Part shown: piece by piece, positions 15,667 to 25,553 of the stretch
Position numbering within the stretch: position 1 is the stretch's first letter
Layout of the letters: every line of letters starts with the position of its first letter
DNA from: Cyanobium sp. Tous-M-B4
Lineage (GTDB): Bacteria > Cyanobacteriota > Cyanobacteriia > PCC-6307 > Cyanobiaceae
Length of the DNA: 64,000 bases
Direction of reading: 5' to 3'
Assembly (NCBI RefSeq): GCF_024345395.1
Contig: NZ_JAGQBA010000001.1
Span: 62,001 to 126,000 of the forward strand
Notes under the pieces: model-generated
The model's database searches: none
What the model was told of the DNA's origin: nothing
Seen by the model: the letters and a program-made list of their open reading frames with translations, nothing else
Made by a program: the position numbers and the translations under genes

Positions 15667-16796
15667 TTAAGCAAGCCCACTAATTCATCGGCCGCTCGCC
15701 TGGATGCGCCAGGGGGGCCCATGGTTACCTGCAACTCCTGCACAGCTTGATTAAACAAGGCCCGATCAGCGTCGAGGCTGCGCAGGGATCTCACAATTTT
15801 GTCAGCCGTCACATGCCTCTGAACTAACTCGGGAAACAACTGGCGTCCGAGGATAACATTGGGCAGCCCCATAGAGCGCTGGCCAATTACCAGCCTGGCA
15901 ATCAAATAGGTAAGCCAGGAGAAGCGATAAAGAATCACATGGGGGCAACCCAGCAAGGCCGCCTCGAGCGTGGCTGTGCCAGAGGCGATCACACCAGCAT
16001 CGGCAGCGTGCAGCAGGTTATGGGCATCGCCATCAACTAGGGAAACCGGCAGTGCCTCTCCACCATTCGCCTGCTCCAAATAGGAGCGATCGATGGTGGG
16101 CGCCTTAAGTAAGACAACCTGCCAACCATCAAGTTTGAGCTGATTGGCAGCTTTCAACATGGCGGGCAACAGCATCCGCACCTCAGCCCGGCGACTGCCA
16201 GGCATCAGCACAAGCAAGGGCTGCTCTAGGGATAACCCATGGCGAAGCCGCGTCTGCTCACGGGAGCAACTGACTTGGAGCTCATCCACTAGTGGATGGC
16301 CCACATAGCGAGCAAAGTCGCGGCCATGGGCATTAAAGATGGGCTCCTCAAACGGGAAAATTACTGCCAGGCGCTCAATTAGCCGCTCCATCTTTTTAGC
16401 CCTTCCTTGGCCCCATGCCCAAACCTGGGGCGCGATGTAGAAAAAGACAGGAATGCCGCGCTTCTTTGCCTCCTTAGCTACAAACATATTGAAGCCGGGA
16501 TAGTCAACCAGCACCACCACATCCGGGCGATGGTTATCCATCTGATGCTTCAACAACTCCATCACGCGGTGGTGACGGCGAAGACTGCTGATGATCTCCA
16601 CCAAGCCAACCGCAGAAAGCACTCGCACGTCGGCCAGGATGTCAATGCCGCAGGCGCGCAGTTGGTCACCGCCCACCCCTGCTATCTCTACCCCCGGCAC
16701 TTGGCGCTGCAGCTCGCGCACCAAGAAGCCGCCATGGAGATCTCCCGACGCCTCACCTGCCACAAACAAAACCCGCCGCCGTCCCAGATCAGCCAT
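15663..16796 (-). CDS. lpxB: Lipid-A-disaccharide synthase
   Basis: A GT19 enzyme joining UDP-2,3-diacylglucosamine and lipid X to make the lipid A disaccharide at the inner membrane. The N-terminal LFVAGEASGDLHG motif, VVLVDYPGFNMFVAKEAKKRG, YIAPQVWAWGQGRAKKM and LVLMPGSRRAEV are all typical. The start chosen is the ATG just before ADLGRRRVLFVAG, giving 377 residues and an 8-base overlap with lpxK; a further in-frame ATG eight codons upstream is less likely. It is followed by the exporter gene with a 4-base overlap. Confidence 0.95.
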   Translation of the reverse strand: MADLGRRRVLFVAGEASGDLHGGFLVRELQRQVPGVEIAGVGGDQLRACGIDILADVRVLSAVGLVEIISSLRRHHRVMELLKHQMDNHRPDVVVLVDYPGFNMFVAKEAKKRGIPVFFYIAPQVWAWGQGRAKKMERLIERLAVIFPFEEPIFNAHGRDFARYVGHPLVDELQVSCSREQTRLRHGLSLEQPLLVLMPGSRRAEVRMLLPAMLKAANQLKLDGWQVVLLKAPTIDRSYLEQANGGEALPVSLVDGDAHNLLHAADAGVIASGTATLEAALLGCPHVILYRFSWLTYLIARLVIGQRSMGLPNVILGRQLFPELVQRHVTADKIVRSLRSLDADRALFNQAVQELQVTMGPPGASRRAADELVGLLK

Positions 16797-17808
16797 CGAA
16801 CCGAACACCCGACAGAGCACAAAGACGCTGATCCAGCCAATTCAGCAAGGGAGCCAGACTGGCACTATCCACCTGAAGCGGCACCAAGCTCACCGCCTGG
16901 CGAAAACGGTGGGGCAGGCGTTGTCCATCCTTGACGGTGGTGACCAACCGTGCGCCATTGGCGTGGGCCAAATCCAACAAACGCTTCAGGTCTGATTCAG
17001 CATAAAGGTGGTGATCCGGGAAGGATTCCGTTGCCACCAGCTGGAGTCCGCAGGCCCGCAGAGCTGAAAAAAACTTCTCCGGCAAGCCGATACCGCAGAA
17101 GGCCACCAGACGCTCCTGCTGGAGCTGGGGCGGCGGCACCAAACAGAAGCGCACAGCAAACCGTGGCTTCTGGCTCGGCCAACCCACGGGAATAGGCGGC
17201 AAAGGCTCAACAGGCTCTGCACCGGTGAACACCAGCCCATCGGCCCGGGCCAATTGATCCAGGGGCTCCCGTAGTGGGCCCGCCGGAAACACCAGACGGT
17301 TTCCCAGTCCGTGCTTTCGATCCAGCAGGGACAGGTCCAAATCACGGCCCAAGGGCCAGTGCTGCAAACCATCGTCCAGCAAGATCACAGTGGCCCCAGC
17401 CGCCACTGCCAACGCCGCACTCCGGCGGCGGTTCGAGCCCACCCACGCCACACCCTCCCCGAGGCTTTGGGCGTACTCCAGGGCCTCATCCCCCACCTCC
17501 GCGCAGAAGCTGGTCGCAGAAACCGGGCACGAGTTTAGGCGCCGGGTGCCATAGCCCCGCAGCAGCACCGCCACCCGCCAGCCGCGCTCCTCAAGGCCCC
17601 TGGCCAAGGCAATACCTAGAGGGGTCTTGCCCGTGCCCCCCAAGGTGAGGTTGCCGATCGAGAGCACCGGCACCGAACAAGGCCATCGGCGGGTATTGCG
17701 CCGGTGCAAAGTCACGGCGCAGCCATAAAGCCAGCCCAGTGGCCAGAGCAGCCAGGCCTGCCAGCCACGGCGGCGCTGATACCAAAAACGCGGCGTAGTT
17801 AAGGGCAT
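16789..17808 (-). CDS. lpxK: Tetraacyldisaccharide 4'-kinase
   Basis: Phosphorylates the 4' position of the lipid A disaccharide. The N-terminal membrane-associated helix (WQAWLLWPLGWLYG) precedes a P-loop, SIGNLTLGGTGKTPLGIALA, and the DDGLQHW motif near residue 143 (YGTRR and VGDEALEYAQ between) is diagnostic. The C-terminal FCGIGLPEKFF and FPDHHLYAESDL segments also fit. 339 residues, full length. Overlaps lpxB by 8 bases. Confidence 0.95.
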   Translation of the reverse strand: MPLTTPRFWYQRRRGWQAWLLWPLGWLYGCAVTLHRRNTRRWPCSVPVLSIGNLTLGGTGKTPLGIALARGLEERGWRVAVLLRGYGTRRLNSCPVSATSFCAEVGDEALEYAQSLGEGVAWVGSNRRRSAALAVAAGATVILLDDGLQHWPLGRDLDLSLLDRKHGLGNRLVFPAGPLREPLDQLARADGLVFTGAEPVEPLPPIPVGWPSQKPRFAVRFCLVPPPQLQQERLVAFCGIGLPEKFFSALRACGLQLVATESFPDHHLYAESDLKRLLDLAHANGARLVTTVKDGQRLPHRFRQAVSLVPLQVDSASLAPLLNWLDQRLCALSGVRFDG

Positions 17809-17868
17809 TAGATCATTGGCATCTCATTAATTTCGTCGAATCAGCGGCACTGCATCAGCGGCAGCAAA

Positions 17869-19143
17869 TCAGCAGCATTGCTTCAGCAGCAGTGAAGCAA
17901 GCAGCTGGGAGGGGCCGCGCAAGCGCAGGCCCTCCCCATGCCCCCGCGGCAATGGCTGAACCAACAGGGGCAGGGCAGCCGTCAGGGTTGCTGCCACATC
18001 GGCGCACTGCTGCAGGCAGCCAGCCGCCAGCAACGGCTCCAGCAGGTCAGAAAAGTTGGCCATATCGGGGCCGCAGAGCACGGGACGCCCCAGGGCCACG
18101 GGCTCCAGGGGGTTCTGGCCACCAAGGGCCCGGCCCTGGGGATAAAAACTACCCCCCATCACCACCACGGCCGCTGCGCTGATCCAGGTGCCCATCTCGC
18201 CAATTACATCAGCCACCAGCACATCGGGGTTAGGAGCCAAGCCCCCGCCAGCCAGGTCACTCCAGAGCACCGCCGAAAGGCCCAGCTGCCGCGCCTGTAC
18301 AAGCACCTCCTGGGCCCGCTGGGGATGGCGCGGTGCCAATAGCAGTCCAAATGGGCGCTGCGTCAGCTTGTTTTCCGCCCAGGCTTCAAGCCATTGCCGC
18401 TCTTCACCGGCATGGCTGCTGGCCAGCAGCAGCACCGACCTACCGGCAAACACCTGCTGCACCAGCTCAAGGTGAACGCTATTGACCGGCGGCGGATCGG
18501 CATCGAGCTTGGTGGAGCCCAGGGCGCGCACATCGCCGGCCCCCAGACGCCGAAAGCGCTCGGCATCGGCCTGGGACTGGGCCAGGCACAGCTCCACCCG
18601 CGCCAGCAACCAGCCGGCATAAACGGGTAGCCGCCGATGCCGCAGGTAGGAGCGTTGGCTCATGCGGGCATTGATCAAGTGCAGGTGGGGCATCGCCTGC
18701 ACCAGCTCAGGCCAGAGCTCCGCCTCGGCCAATACCCCCAGGCAGGGACGCCAATAGCAGCGAAAGGGCAACAGGGCCAGCCAATGATCTAACGGCACGT
18801 ATTGGTGAATCGCAGCAGGCGGCAATACCCGGCCAGCCAGGGCGGCGGAGGTGCGTGTCACCGTTGTCACCAGCAGCACTGGCGCTCCTGCACCCTGGCC
18901 CAGCGCTCGCAACACGGGCAGCAGGCTGTTGAGTTCGCCCACACTGGCGGCGTGAAACCACAGCAGCGGCCCAGCTGGGCGGCGGCGGCTGGGCCAGCCC
19001 AGGCGCTCCCCCAGCCGGCGGGGATCCTCCTTGGCCTGGGCCAGGCGCACCAGCAACAAGATCAGCCAGAACGGGGTCAGGCCAAGGGAGAGCAGTCGAT
19101 AGAGCCCCAGCAGCAACCAGGCCTGAGCTCGCTTCACGGGCAC
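17869..19143 (-). CDS. waaA: 3-deoxy-D-manno-octulosonic acid (Kdo) transferase
   Basis: A GT30 enzyme transferring Kdo from CMP-Kdo to lipid IVA. After an N-terminal hydrophobic anchor (ILLLVRLAQ region), LWFHAASVGELNSLLPVLRAL carries the catalytic Glu; later motifs are LINARMSQRSY, GSTKLDADPP, LLLASSHAGEER, APRHPQR and GGQNPLEPVALGRPVLCGPDMANF. GTG start overlapping the acyltransferase gene by 10 bases. Its donor would be made by the kdsD/A/C/B genes at 55-58 kb in the same window. Confidence 0.95.
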   Translation of the reverse strand: MPVKRAQAWLLLGLYRLLSLGLTPFWLILLLVRLAQAKEDPRRLGERLGWPSRRRPAGPLLWFHAASVGELNSLLPVLRALGQGAGAPVLLVTTVTRTSAALAGRVLPPAAIHQYVPLDHWLALLPFRCYWRPCLGVLAEAELWPELVQAMPHLHLINARMSQRSYLRHRRLPVYAGWLLARVELCLAQSQADAERFRRLGAGDVRALGSTKLDADPPPVNSVHLELVQQVFAGRSVLLLASSHAGEERQWLEAWAENKLTQRPFGLLLAPRHPQRAQEVLVQARQLGLSAVLWSDLAGGGLAPNPDVLVADVIGEMGTWISAAAVVVMGGSFYPQGRALGGQNPLEPVALGRPVLCGPDMANFSDLLEPLLAAGCLQQCADVAATLTAALPLLVQPLPRGHGEGLRLRGPSQLLASLLLKQCC

Positions 19144-19790
19144 TCACCAGCCAGGCCGGCCCCATGGCGCAATCGCTCCGCCAGCAGCTCCTGGCTATCC
19201 ACCAAGCTGTCGTGCAGCCATAGCGGCTCGCCCAGCTGCACAACCACTCGCGACAGGGGCAAGGGCAACACCGACCGGTCCCAGGAGCGCAAGCGATAGC
19301 TGCGGGAACAGGAAACAGAAACCGGCACAATCGGGCAGCCCGATTGCTGGGCAAGATGAATAGCCCCACTTTTGACCAACTCAGCCGGGCCCTTAGGCCC
19401 ATCTGGAGTGATGCAAACAGGCTGGCATTGCTGCAGAGCGCGGCGCAGCAAGTAGTAGGCCTGCAGGCCACCACGGGTGGAGGAACCCTCCACCACCACC
19501 AAACCGCGTAAGCGCACTGCCACGGCCACGATCTGGGCATCCCGATGGCTACTGAGCAGCACTGCCACCCGGCGCCGATCAAAGCGACGCAATAAGGGAA
19601 TAAAAAAGGCGTGACGATGCCAGAGGGCGTAAATCACTGCGGCCCCCTGTTCCCGAACCAACCGATAGGTGTCGGGATGGGCCTGAATGCGGATCCGCGA
19701 GGTACGCACAAACAGCTCCCCGTAGCAATTGAGCGCCGTACCGGCAAGGCTTGCCAGCACTCGGTTGTTAAGCAGGGTTCGCTTTTTCAC
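19134..19790 (-). CDS. DUF374 lysophospholipid acyltransferase family protein
   Basis: About 218 residues of the DUF374 branch of acyltransferases: an ALWHRHAFFIPLLRRF motif supplies the H-x-H region, SSHRDAQIVA and VVVEGSSTRGGLQAY follow, and CITPDGPKGPAELVKSG is the characteristic substrate motif. Members lie in lipid A loci and are thought to act as lipid A or Kdo-lipid A acyltransferases distinct from LpxL; this is inference from context. Start is GTG at 19790 (a TTG precedes it). It lies just after the psbEFLJ terminator and overlaps waaA. Confidence 0.85.
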   Translation of the reverse strand: MKKRTLLNNRVLASLAGTALNCYGELFVRTSRIRIQAHPDTYRLVREQGAAVIYALWHRHAFFIPLLRRFDRRRVAVLLSSHRDAQIVAVAVRLRGLVVVEGSSTRGGLQAYYLLRRALQQCQPVCITPDGPKGPAELVKSGAIHLAQQSGCPIVPVSVSCSRSYRLRSWDRSVLPLPLSRVVVQLGEPLWLHDSLVDSQELLAERLRHGAGLAGECP

Positions 19791-19804
19791 CAAAACAACC
19801 CATC

Positions 19805-19846
19805 AAAAAACCCTACAGATCTGCCGAAAACGGCAATTCTGCAGGG
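19805..19846 (-). terminator. Rho-independent terminator of psbEFLJ
   Basis: On the reverse strand an imperfect 16-base-pair hairpin (CCCTGCAGAATTGCCG against CGGCAGATCTGTAGGG) with a TTTT loop is followed at once by six T residues. It sits 26 bases past the psbJ stop and just before the DUF374 start, isolating the photosystem genes from the lipid A operon. Confidence 0.8.
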
Positions 19847-19872
19847 AATCACGAATCAGTTCAGAAGCCAAT

Positions 19873-20073
19873 TCAGGCGGAACCAACGCCCACGTAGGAG
19901 CCGTAGAAAAACAGCCCCACAACAAAAATAACTGCCATACCGCCGGCTGTTGCGACCAGCCAAAGGGGCAGAACCCCTTCTGTCCAGCGAGAGCGCCAAG
20001 CAACAGCAGGACGACCATCTGGCAGACGATCTGGAATCCGGCCATCAGGCAGGTTGGACTTCTTGCCGCTCAT
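19873..20073 (-). CDS. psbJ: Photosystem II reaction center protein J
   Basis: A 66-residue protein with the conserved C-terminal half: one membrane helix, [30 protein letters not shown]. PsbJ lies near the QB/plastoquinone channel and cytochrome b559 in thylakoid photosystem II and affects electron flow and assembly. The N-terminal 25 residues are a polar cyanobacterial extension. Last gene of psbE-F-L-J; 30 bases after psbL; terminator follows. Confidence 0.97.
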   Translation of the reverse strand: MSGKKSNLPDGRIPDRLPDGRPAVAWRSRWTEGVLPLWLVATAGGMAVIFVVGLFFYGSYVGVGSA

Positions 20074-20103
20074 CGGGAGCTCTCCGGGTTACGTGAAGAG
20101 GGG

Positions 20104-20223
20104 TCAGTTAAAGAAATAGCTTGAAAAAAGAATGCCGATCGTGAAAACGAACAACAGGCCTAGAAACAAGCTGGTGCGGTTTAGTTCAACCGGCAAATTA
20201 TTGGGATTGGGAGAGCGTTGCAT
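20104..20223 (-). CDS. psbL: Photosystem II reaction center protein L
   Basis: A 39-residue single-helix subunit. The translation opens [19 protein letters not shown] and continues into a hydrophobic helix ending SSYFFN, the standard PsbL C-terminus. It sits at the dimer interface of photosystem II and is needed for correct QA function. ATG start, TGA stop, 21 bases after psbF. Confidence 0.97.
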   Translation of the reverse strand: MQRSPNPNNLPVELNRTSLFLGLLFVFTIGILFSSYFFN

Positions 20224-20244
20224 GGCTGACGAGCAATTACCGAC

Positions 20245-20382
20245 TCAGCGGCGAACAAATTGCATAGCCGCAAGACATCCCAGGAAAAAGACCGTGGGAA
20301 CGCCGAGGGCATGCACCGACAGCCACCGAACTGTGAAGATCGGATAGTTGCGGGGTGTGGTGGAAACAGGTGCTTGTGTCAT
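20245..20382 (-). CDS. psbF: Cytochrome b559 subunit beta
   Basis: A 45-residue protein with the conserved [20 protein letters not shown] segment; the histidine in SVHALG is the heme b559 ligand, followed by the membrane helix and a QFVRR end. It pairs with PsbE around one heme in photosystem II, where it is needed for assembly and photoprotection. Three bases separate it from psbE. Confidence 0.98.
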   Translation of the reverse strand: MTQAPVSTTPRNYPIFTVRWLSVHALGVPTVFFLGCLAAMQFVRR

Positions 20383-20385
20383 GGC

Positions 20386-20634
20386 TTATTGCAAGCGCTG
20401 GTCAAGTTGACTCTTGCCCTCATAACGCCGACTCACCACCGGAGCCTTGCTCTCCTGAGCCTGAAAATAGGCGTCAGGGCGAGGGGTTCCAAAGGCGTCA
20501 TAGGCCAAGCCCGTGGACACGAACATGAAACCGGCCAAAAAGATGGCAGGCAGGGTGACCGCGTGGATTACCCAGTAACGGATGCTCGTAATGATCTCGA
20601 AGAACGGGCGTTCTCCAGTTGAGCCGGCAGCCAT
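20386..20634 (-). CDS. psbE: Cytochrome b559 subunit alpha
   Basis: An 82-residue protein: [20 protein letters not shown] carries the heme-ligand histidine at the stromal side of the single membrane helix, and the lumenal tail has [10 protein letters not shown]. First gene of the psbEFLJ operon, which is transcribed away from ycf48; the 110-base gap upstream should hold the operon promoter or a processed junction with ycf48. Confidence 0.98.
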   Translation of the reverse strand: MAAGSTGERPFFEIITSIRYWVIHAVTLPAIFLAGFMFVSTGLAYDAFGTPRPDAYFQAQESKAPVVSRRYEGKSQLDQRLQ

Positions 20635-20744
20635 AGCGACAAGCGTTCAGCTCATTGATCTTAAGGGTGAGCTGGGGGAGGACGGGGCCGGAATGGCCTC
20701 TTGGTTACAGAAGTTGGCGGCCGCAGCAGCTGGATGGGGCGGGA

Positions 20745-21767
20745 TCAGCCCACCCAGCGCAGCAGGGATCCCCGTTCACCCAGCACGAAGCCCTTGCCAT
20801 CTGACTTAAAGCTGATGCGGGTGAAGTTGGAGGGCTGCTGGGCGCCCACCGGATCTTTCTGCCAGCTTTTGCCACCATCGCTGGACATCAACAAAGTGCC
20901 GCTGCCGCCGCCGGTCCAGATCGAGCCATCAGGAGCCCAGGCCATGTCGAGATAACCGAAGCCATTCGTGATCGGCACCACCGCCTTGCCCCACTCCTCA
21001 ACGTTGCTGGCATCAGGGTTGAAGCGGATCTGGGCTCCCCGGGCCAACATCCAGAGGGAGCCGTCGGGCTGGAAGCCCATCGACTGGAGCCGCTGGCTGC
21101 TCATCCGTTGGTGCGGCTGCCAGGTGCCATCCCCTGGCTTCCAAGTGGAGAAGAAGTTGCCCAGGCCACTGACGCTTACATAGCGACCATCGCCAAAGCG
21201 GCGCAGCTCCCGCACAGCCCCGGCAGCGTCATCCACATCGGCTTGCCAATTGGTGCCGCCATCGGTTGTTTGATAAATCGCGCCCACGTTGGTGGCGAGC
21301 TCGGCCTGATTTGGCCCCAGGGCCGTGATCAGGTATGGCTCGCCTGGCAGCTTGGTATCTAGGAAAAGACGGCTCCAGTTTTGGCCGCCGTCCGTGGTGT
21401 GCAGCAACAAACCAGGCTGGCCAGCAATCCAGCCCTCATCGCCGCGGAAATCAAGGCTGATCAAACGGAAGTTTTCCTCTTCCGGCAGATCGAGGGCCCG
21501 CTCAGCCCAGCTGGCTCCGCCATCGTTGGTTTCCAGTATCAACCTGTTACTACCCACCAGAAAGCCGTGGCGGTCATCGGTAAAGGCCACATCCAGGGGA
21601 TTGGCCTTGGTGGCCAAAGGCACCGCTTGCCAGGGGCTTGCCTCTGCCACAGGCAACCCGGTGGTGACACAGCCGGAGAGGCCAAAGCCCAGCCCAGCAA
21701 CGAGCAGCAAGCTCACTAGGGGCCGCATTAGGGCCTGAAGCTGGCGGAACAAGGGAAGACTGGTCAT
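20745..21767 (-). CDS. ycf48: Photosystem II assembly factor Ycf48 (HCF136)
   Basis: A 340-residue lumenal lipoprotein: signal peptide LVSLLLVAGLGFGLSGC with lipobox LSGC, then a seven-bladed beta propeller built from repeats such as TNDGGASWAERALDLP, TTDGGQNWSRLFL, TTDGGTNWQADV and SSDGGKSWQKDP. Ycf48 binds newly made D1 and chlorophyll-loading complexes during early photosystem II assembly. Its position between rubA and psbEFLJ is the usual cyanobacterial gene order and supports the function. ATG overlaps the rubredoxin stop by one base. Confidence 0.96.
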   Translation of the reverse strand: MTSLPLFRQLQALMRPLVSLLLVAGLGFGLSGCVTTGLPVAEASPWQAVPLATKANPLDVAFTDDRHGFLVGSNRLILETNDGGASWAERALDLPEEENFRLISLDFRGDEGWIAGQPGLLLHTTDGGQNWSRLFLDTKLPGEPYLITALGPNQAELATNVGAIYQTTDGGTNWQADVDDAAGAVRELRRFGDGRYVSVSGLGNFFSTWKPGDGTWQPHQRMSSQRLQSMGFQPDGSLWMLARGAQIRFNPDASNVEEWGKAVVPITNGFGYLDMAWAPDGSIWTGGGSGTLLMSSDGGKSWQKDPVGAQQPSNFTRISFKSDGKGFVLGERGSLLRWVG

Positions 21768-22222
21768 CAGCGCAGGGAGTAGAGGGAGAGGAAGAAGGCA
21801 AAAGCCAAAGCGAAGCCCCCGAAGATCAACACATTCTTCTGGCCTGGGGTGAGCTTGTTGACGCCCAACCCGAAGTTGAGGTTTTCTTCGAAACCGCTGG
21901 GCTTGTTGCGGGGCCCTATGTCCTTAAAGGCCCCCACCCGACTGCGGCAGACGGGGCAGCGGAAGCCGATCGGATCAAGCTGGGTAAAGGGCGTGCCGGG
22001 GGCGATGGCCAGCTTCCGCACCCCCTCTTCCGGGTCGTAGACGAAACCGCAGCTGCGGCATTCAAATCGGTGCGTATCTGGATCCTCCACTGGATCAACT
22101 GACGAATCAACCGACAGATCAACTGACACCGCAGCTTCCACTTGGGGGCCTAGCTCGGCCTCAATGACCTCGCTGGGTTCGCTGGCTTCGGGCTGGGGCC
22201 CAGGCACTTGATCTGAACTCAT
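21767..22222 (-). CDS. rubA: Membrane-anchored rubredoxin
   Basis: A 151-residue protein with an acidic, low-complexity N-terminus, a rubredoxin domain with two metal-binding knuckles ([15 protein letters not shown] and [13 protein letters not shown]) and a C-terminal membrane helix ([18 protein letters not shown]). In cyanobacteria RubA is a thylakoid protein needed for photosystem assembly. First gene of rubA-ycf48-psbEFLJ, divergent from ndhC with about 92 bases between. Confidence 0.95.
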   Translation of the reverse strand: MSSDQVPGPQPEASEPSEVIEAELGPQVEAAVSVDLSVDSSVDPVEDPDTHRFECRSCGFVYDPEEGVRKLAIAPGTPFTQLDPIGFRCPVCRSRVGAFKDIGPRNKPSGFEENLNFGLGVNKLTPGQKNVLIFGGFALAFAFFLSLYSLR

Positions 22223-22314
22223 CCCTGGGCCTCAGGTGGTGCAGTCACTTTATCGGTCCCACCCCAGGGCCAGGGCACAGATGCCAGACTGGCCTCCAGG
22301 TTGGTATGGCTCGA

Positions 22315-22677
22315 ATGTTCGTGCTCTCCGGCTACGACGCTTTTGTTGGCTTCCTGCTGATTTCGGCGGCGGTGCCAGTGCTGGCGTTGCTAGCCAACAA
22401 ATTGCTGTCACCCCAGAGCCGCAAAGGCGAGCGCGAGCTCACCTACGAATCGGGTATGGAGCCGATTGGCGGCGCCTGGATTCAATTCAATATTCGCTAT
22501 TACATGTTTGCTTTGGTCTTCGTCATCTTTGACGTGGAGACTGTCTTTCTGTACCCCTGGGCCGTGGCATTCCACCGCCTTGGCCTGCTGGCCTTTATCG
22601 AAGCCCTTATCTTCATCGCCATCCTTGTAGTGGCACTCGCCTACGCCTGGCGCAAAGGCGCCCTTGAGTGGAGCTGA
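22315..22677 (+). CDS. ndhC: NAD(P)H-quinone oxidoreductase subunit 3
   Basis: A 120-residue membrane subunit of the photosynthetic NDH-1 complex with three helices; the conserved [20 protein letters not shown] loop and [12 protein letters not shown] are diagnostic. The ATG at 22315 ([10 protein letters not shown]) gives the usual family length; an in-frame ATG three codons earlier is less likely. The stop is 4 bases before the ndhK ATG. Confidence 0.96.
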   Translation: MFVLSGYDAFVGFLLISAAVPVLALLANKLLSPQSRKGERELTYESGMEPIGGAWIQFNIRYYMFALVFVIFDVETVFLYPWAVAFHRLGLLAFIEALIFIAILVVALAYAWRKGALEWS

Positions 22678-22681
22678 ACCC

Positions 22682-23404
22682 ATGACCAACACACCCTCCA
22701 TAGAAGCTTTAAAGGATCTGCGGGCGGCTAGCTGCAACCCGGTTGGCACGCCAACGATCACCTCAGATCTCTCTGAAAATGTCATCCTCACCACCCTGGA
22801 TGACATTCACAACTGGGCGCGCCTCTCGAGTCTCTGGCCCCTGCTTTACGGCACGGCTTGCTGCTTCATCGAATTTGCCGCCCTGATTGGCTCCCGCTTC
22901 GATTTCGACCGCTTTGGTCTAGTGCCCCGCTCCAGTCCGCGCCAGGCCGACCTGCTGATCGTGGCCGGCACAGTGACCATGAAAATGGCCCCTGCCCTGG
23001 TGCGTCTCTATGAGCAGATGCCGGAGCCGAAATATGTGATCGCCATGGGCGCTTGCACCATCACCGGCGGCATGTTTTCCGCCGATTCCACCACCGCCGT
23101 GCGGGGCGTGGACAAGTTGATTCCCGTAGATCTCTACCTGCCCGGCTGCCCTCCTCGCCCGGAAGCAATCTTTGATGCGGTGATCAAACTGCGTAAAAAA
23201 GTGGGCAACGAAGCCTTGGTCGAGCGCGGCAATCTGCAGCAATCGCATCGCTATTGCACGGTCTCCCACCAGATGAAAGCGGTGGCCCCGATCGTGAATG
23301 GCCAATACTTAGCGGCCGAAACCCAAAGACAGGCCTTAGCCGCCTCCAGCTCCCTTCCAATGCCCGCACCAGCTGCGGCCATTCCTGCTCCAGTCGAAGC
23401 CTGA
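22682..23404 (+). CDS. ndhK: NAD(P)H-quinone oxidoreductase subunit K
   Basis: A 240-residue peripheral-arm subunit carrying the N2-type 4Fe-4S cluster. The adjacent cysteines in [23 protein letters not shown] and [15 protein letters not shown] supply the ligands. It accepts electrons in the arm that reduces plastoquinone from ferredoxin. The tail is a 40-residue Ala/Pro-rich extension. ATG start 4 bases after ndhC. Confidence 0.96.
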   Translation: MTNTPSIEALKDLRAASCNPVGTPTITSDLSENVILTTLDDIHNWARLSSLWPLLYGTACCFIEFAALIGSRFDFDRFGLVPRSSPRQADLLIVAGTVTMKMAPALVRLYEQMPEPKYVIAMGACTITGGMFSADSTTAVRGVDKLIPVDLYLPGCPPRPEAIFDAVIKLRKKVGNEALVERGNLQQSHRYCTVSHQMKAVAPIVNGQYLAAETQRQALAASSSLPMPAPAAAIPAPVEA

Positions 23405-23424
23405 GCACCACCTCCACGCCCGCC

Positions 23425-24000
23425 ATGCCTGACGCAATCCAAACCAAAGCCGGCGACAACCCCAGCAGCACGGCGCTTGAAACCCCAGCTCCCGGCGCGG
23501 TTGGCAGCTGGCTTGGCAGCCAGGGGTTTGATCATGTTGCGCTTGGCCGCGACCATCTCGGCATCGAAATGATCGGCGTGGAAGCGGTGTTTCTGCCCGT
23601 AATCGCTACGGCACTCAAAAGCCAAGGGTTTGATTACCTGCAATGCCAAGGGGGCTACGACGAAGGAGCCGGTGGCCGGTTGGTGAGCTTCTACAACCTG
23701 GTCAAGCTGGCAGCCATTTCAGATCGCTGTACTGCTGGAGTGATGCCCCCAGGGGAAGCCCCTGAAGAAGTGCGCATCAAGGTATTTCTGGAGCGCGACG
23801 GCGATCTCACCATTCCCACTCTCTATGGCCTGTTCCGCGGTGCCGACTGGCAGGAGCGGGAAACCTTCGACATGTATGGCATTCAGTTTGCTGGCCACCC
23901 CCATCCCAAGCGGCTGTTGATGCCGGAAGACTGGAAAGGCTTTCCGATGCGCAAGGACTACGTGCAGCCCGATTTCTACGAAATGCAGGACGCCTACTAG
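23425..24000 (+). CDS. ndhJ: NAD(P)H-quinone oxidoreductase subunit J
   Basis: A 191-residue homologue of the complex I 30-kDa subunit. [29 protein letters not shown] is the family signature, followed by [23 protein letters not shown]. The ATG at 23425 is preferred over a longer open frame that runs back into ndhK. The stop overlaps the convergent YvcK-like gene by 4 bases. Confidence 0.95.
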   Translation: MPDAIQTKAGDNPSSTALETPAPGAVGSWLGSQGFDHVALGRDHLGIEMIGVEAVFLPVIATALKSQGFDYLQCQGGYDEGAGGRLVSFYNLVKLAAISDRCTAGVMPPGEAPEEVRIKVFLERDGDLTIPTLYGLFRGADWQERETFDMYGIQFAGHPHPKRLLMPEDWKGFPMRKDYVQPDFYEMQDAY

Positions 24001-25328
24001 GAAGCGGAACCACTGCCCCGCTGGTGATTACGGAAAAAACGCATCACCGCTAGGGCGACGCTGCGGGGATCGTGGCGCAACGTGGCCGTAGGCCTTGCCC
24101 CTTGCAGCGGTGCCAACATCACTTCGTAGCCCTGGCGGCGCAGCTGGCGCGTATCACAGGCCACTGGCTCAGCGCCCTGGTGCCGGTAGTGGTCAATCAA
24201 GGCGGAATCGCCCAGATCTTCCTGGGCAAGCACAGCGGTAAATAGTCGCTCCTCCACCCCGAGGCTGGCCAATTGGGCCTCAAGAGCCCGCAAATGTCCC
24301 TCTACATCGAGCCCATCGGTTTCGCCCGGCTGGGTCATCAGGTTGCAGATATAAAGGCGTGGTGCCTTGCTGCGACGGATGGCCTGCACCAGTTCGGGTA
24401 CGAGCAGATTGGGCAGCAGCGAGGTGTAGAGACTGCCCGGACCCAACACAATTAGATCGGCATTGGCGATTGCCTCCAAGGCTCGGGGTAGGGCCGGGGG
24501 ACGCTCGGGCGTGCAGCCCAGCCGCACGATTGGGCTGGAGGCGTGGCCAATCTTCGACTCGCCTTCGATCCGTTCGCCATTCTCAAGCTCAGCCCACAAA
24601 CGCACGTCGGCGTTGGTGGCGGGCACCACCTGCCCCTGCACCGCCAACACCCTGCTACTGGCGGTGATCGCCGATTCCAGATTGCCAGTGATCGCCGTGA
24701 GGGCTGAAAGGAATAAGTTGCCGAAGCTGTGGCCCTCCAGGCCGCTCCCGGCCTTGAAGCGGTATTGGAACAGCCGGGTCAGCAAGGGCTCCTCCCGAGC
24801 CAGGGCCGCCAGGCAGTTGCGGATGTCGCCGGGTGGTTGCACGCCCAGCTCCCGCCGCAGCACCCCGCTGCTACCGCCGTCATCAGCAACCGTGACGATG
24901 GCCGTGAGATTGCTGCTGTAGCGCTTTAGTCCGCTGAGCAGGGTGGAAAGACCGGTACCGCCGCCAATGGCGACGATGCTTGGACCGCGGTTGAGGCGCC
25001 GCTGAGCCAGCAGGGCATCCACTAACAATGTGTCCTTTTCAGGAGCCAAGGCCTGCTGAATGGAGCCGAAACTGCGGCTCTGGCCCAGCCAGATCAGCAC
25101 TGCCCCAACCAGCAAGACCAACGGGCCCGTGAACTTGCGGGGCAACACCCCGGTGACCTGAGCCAGCAGCCATTGAATACTGGAGAGCATCCAGTAGATC
25201 GGCTGCAGATCGGCCCACACCGCCGCGCCGAGCAGGGCCACCAATAACCCCAACCCGGAGGTGAGCACCCAGCGCTTCACCACCAGACCTGGCTGCAACC
25301 AGCGGGCCGCTCGCCGGGAGCGACTCAT
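23997..25328 (-). CDS. YvcK/CofD-like protein with N-terminal membrane anchor
   Basis: The main domain (residues ~115-430) is YvcK/CofD-like: [48 protein letters not shown] and [15 protein letters not shown] are the family motifs. YvcK proteins bind UDP-sugars and coordinate carbon use with cell wall precursor synthesis. Cyanobacterial forms, like this one, add about 100 residues with two membrane helices ([20 protein letters not shown] and [17 protein letters not shown]). The ATG at 25328 follows an AAGGA Shine-Dalgarno-like site; the frame extends upstream to a TTG at 25427, adding a basic stretch of doubtful value. Confidence 0.88.
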   Translation of the reverse strand: MSRSRRAARWLQPGLVVKRWVLTSGLGLLVALLGAAVWADLQPIYWMLSSIQWLLAQVTGVLPRKFTGPLVLLVGAVLIWLGQSRSFGSIQQALAPEKDTLLVDALLAQRRLNRGPSIVAIGGGTGLSTLLSGLKRYSSNLTAIVTVADDGGSSGVLRRELGVQPPGDIRNCLAALAREEPLLTRLFQYRFKAGSGLEGHSFGNLFLSALTAITGNLESAITASSRVLAVQGQVVPATNADVRLWAELENGERIEGESKIGHASSPIVRLGCTPERPPALPRALEAIANADLIVLGPGSLYTSLLPNLLVPELVQAIRRSKAPRLYICNLMTQPGETDGLDVEGHLRALEAQLASLGVEERLFTAVLAQEDLGDSALIDHYRHQGAEPVACDTRQLRRQGYEVMLAPLQGARPTATLRHDPRSVALAVMRFFRNHQRGSGSAS

Positions 25329-25553
25329 CAAGTCCTTGCGGCGCAGATCGCCGCGGCCCAGCCAACCCGGTTTCGGCAGCGGTCGGCGGGAGCGCCGCAA
25401 TCGGGAAACCGGAGCGGAGGAGCGCAAAGGGCGGGGAAGGACGCTGCCTCAATTGGCTGAACTTTAAGGAGAGCCATCGGCCTCGCAAACAGCCAGGATG
25501 GAAACCTTCTTCATGAGCCCCCTCTGGCTTCCTCAGCAGCACCGCTGGCCGCA

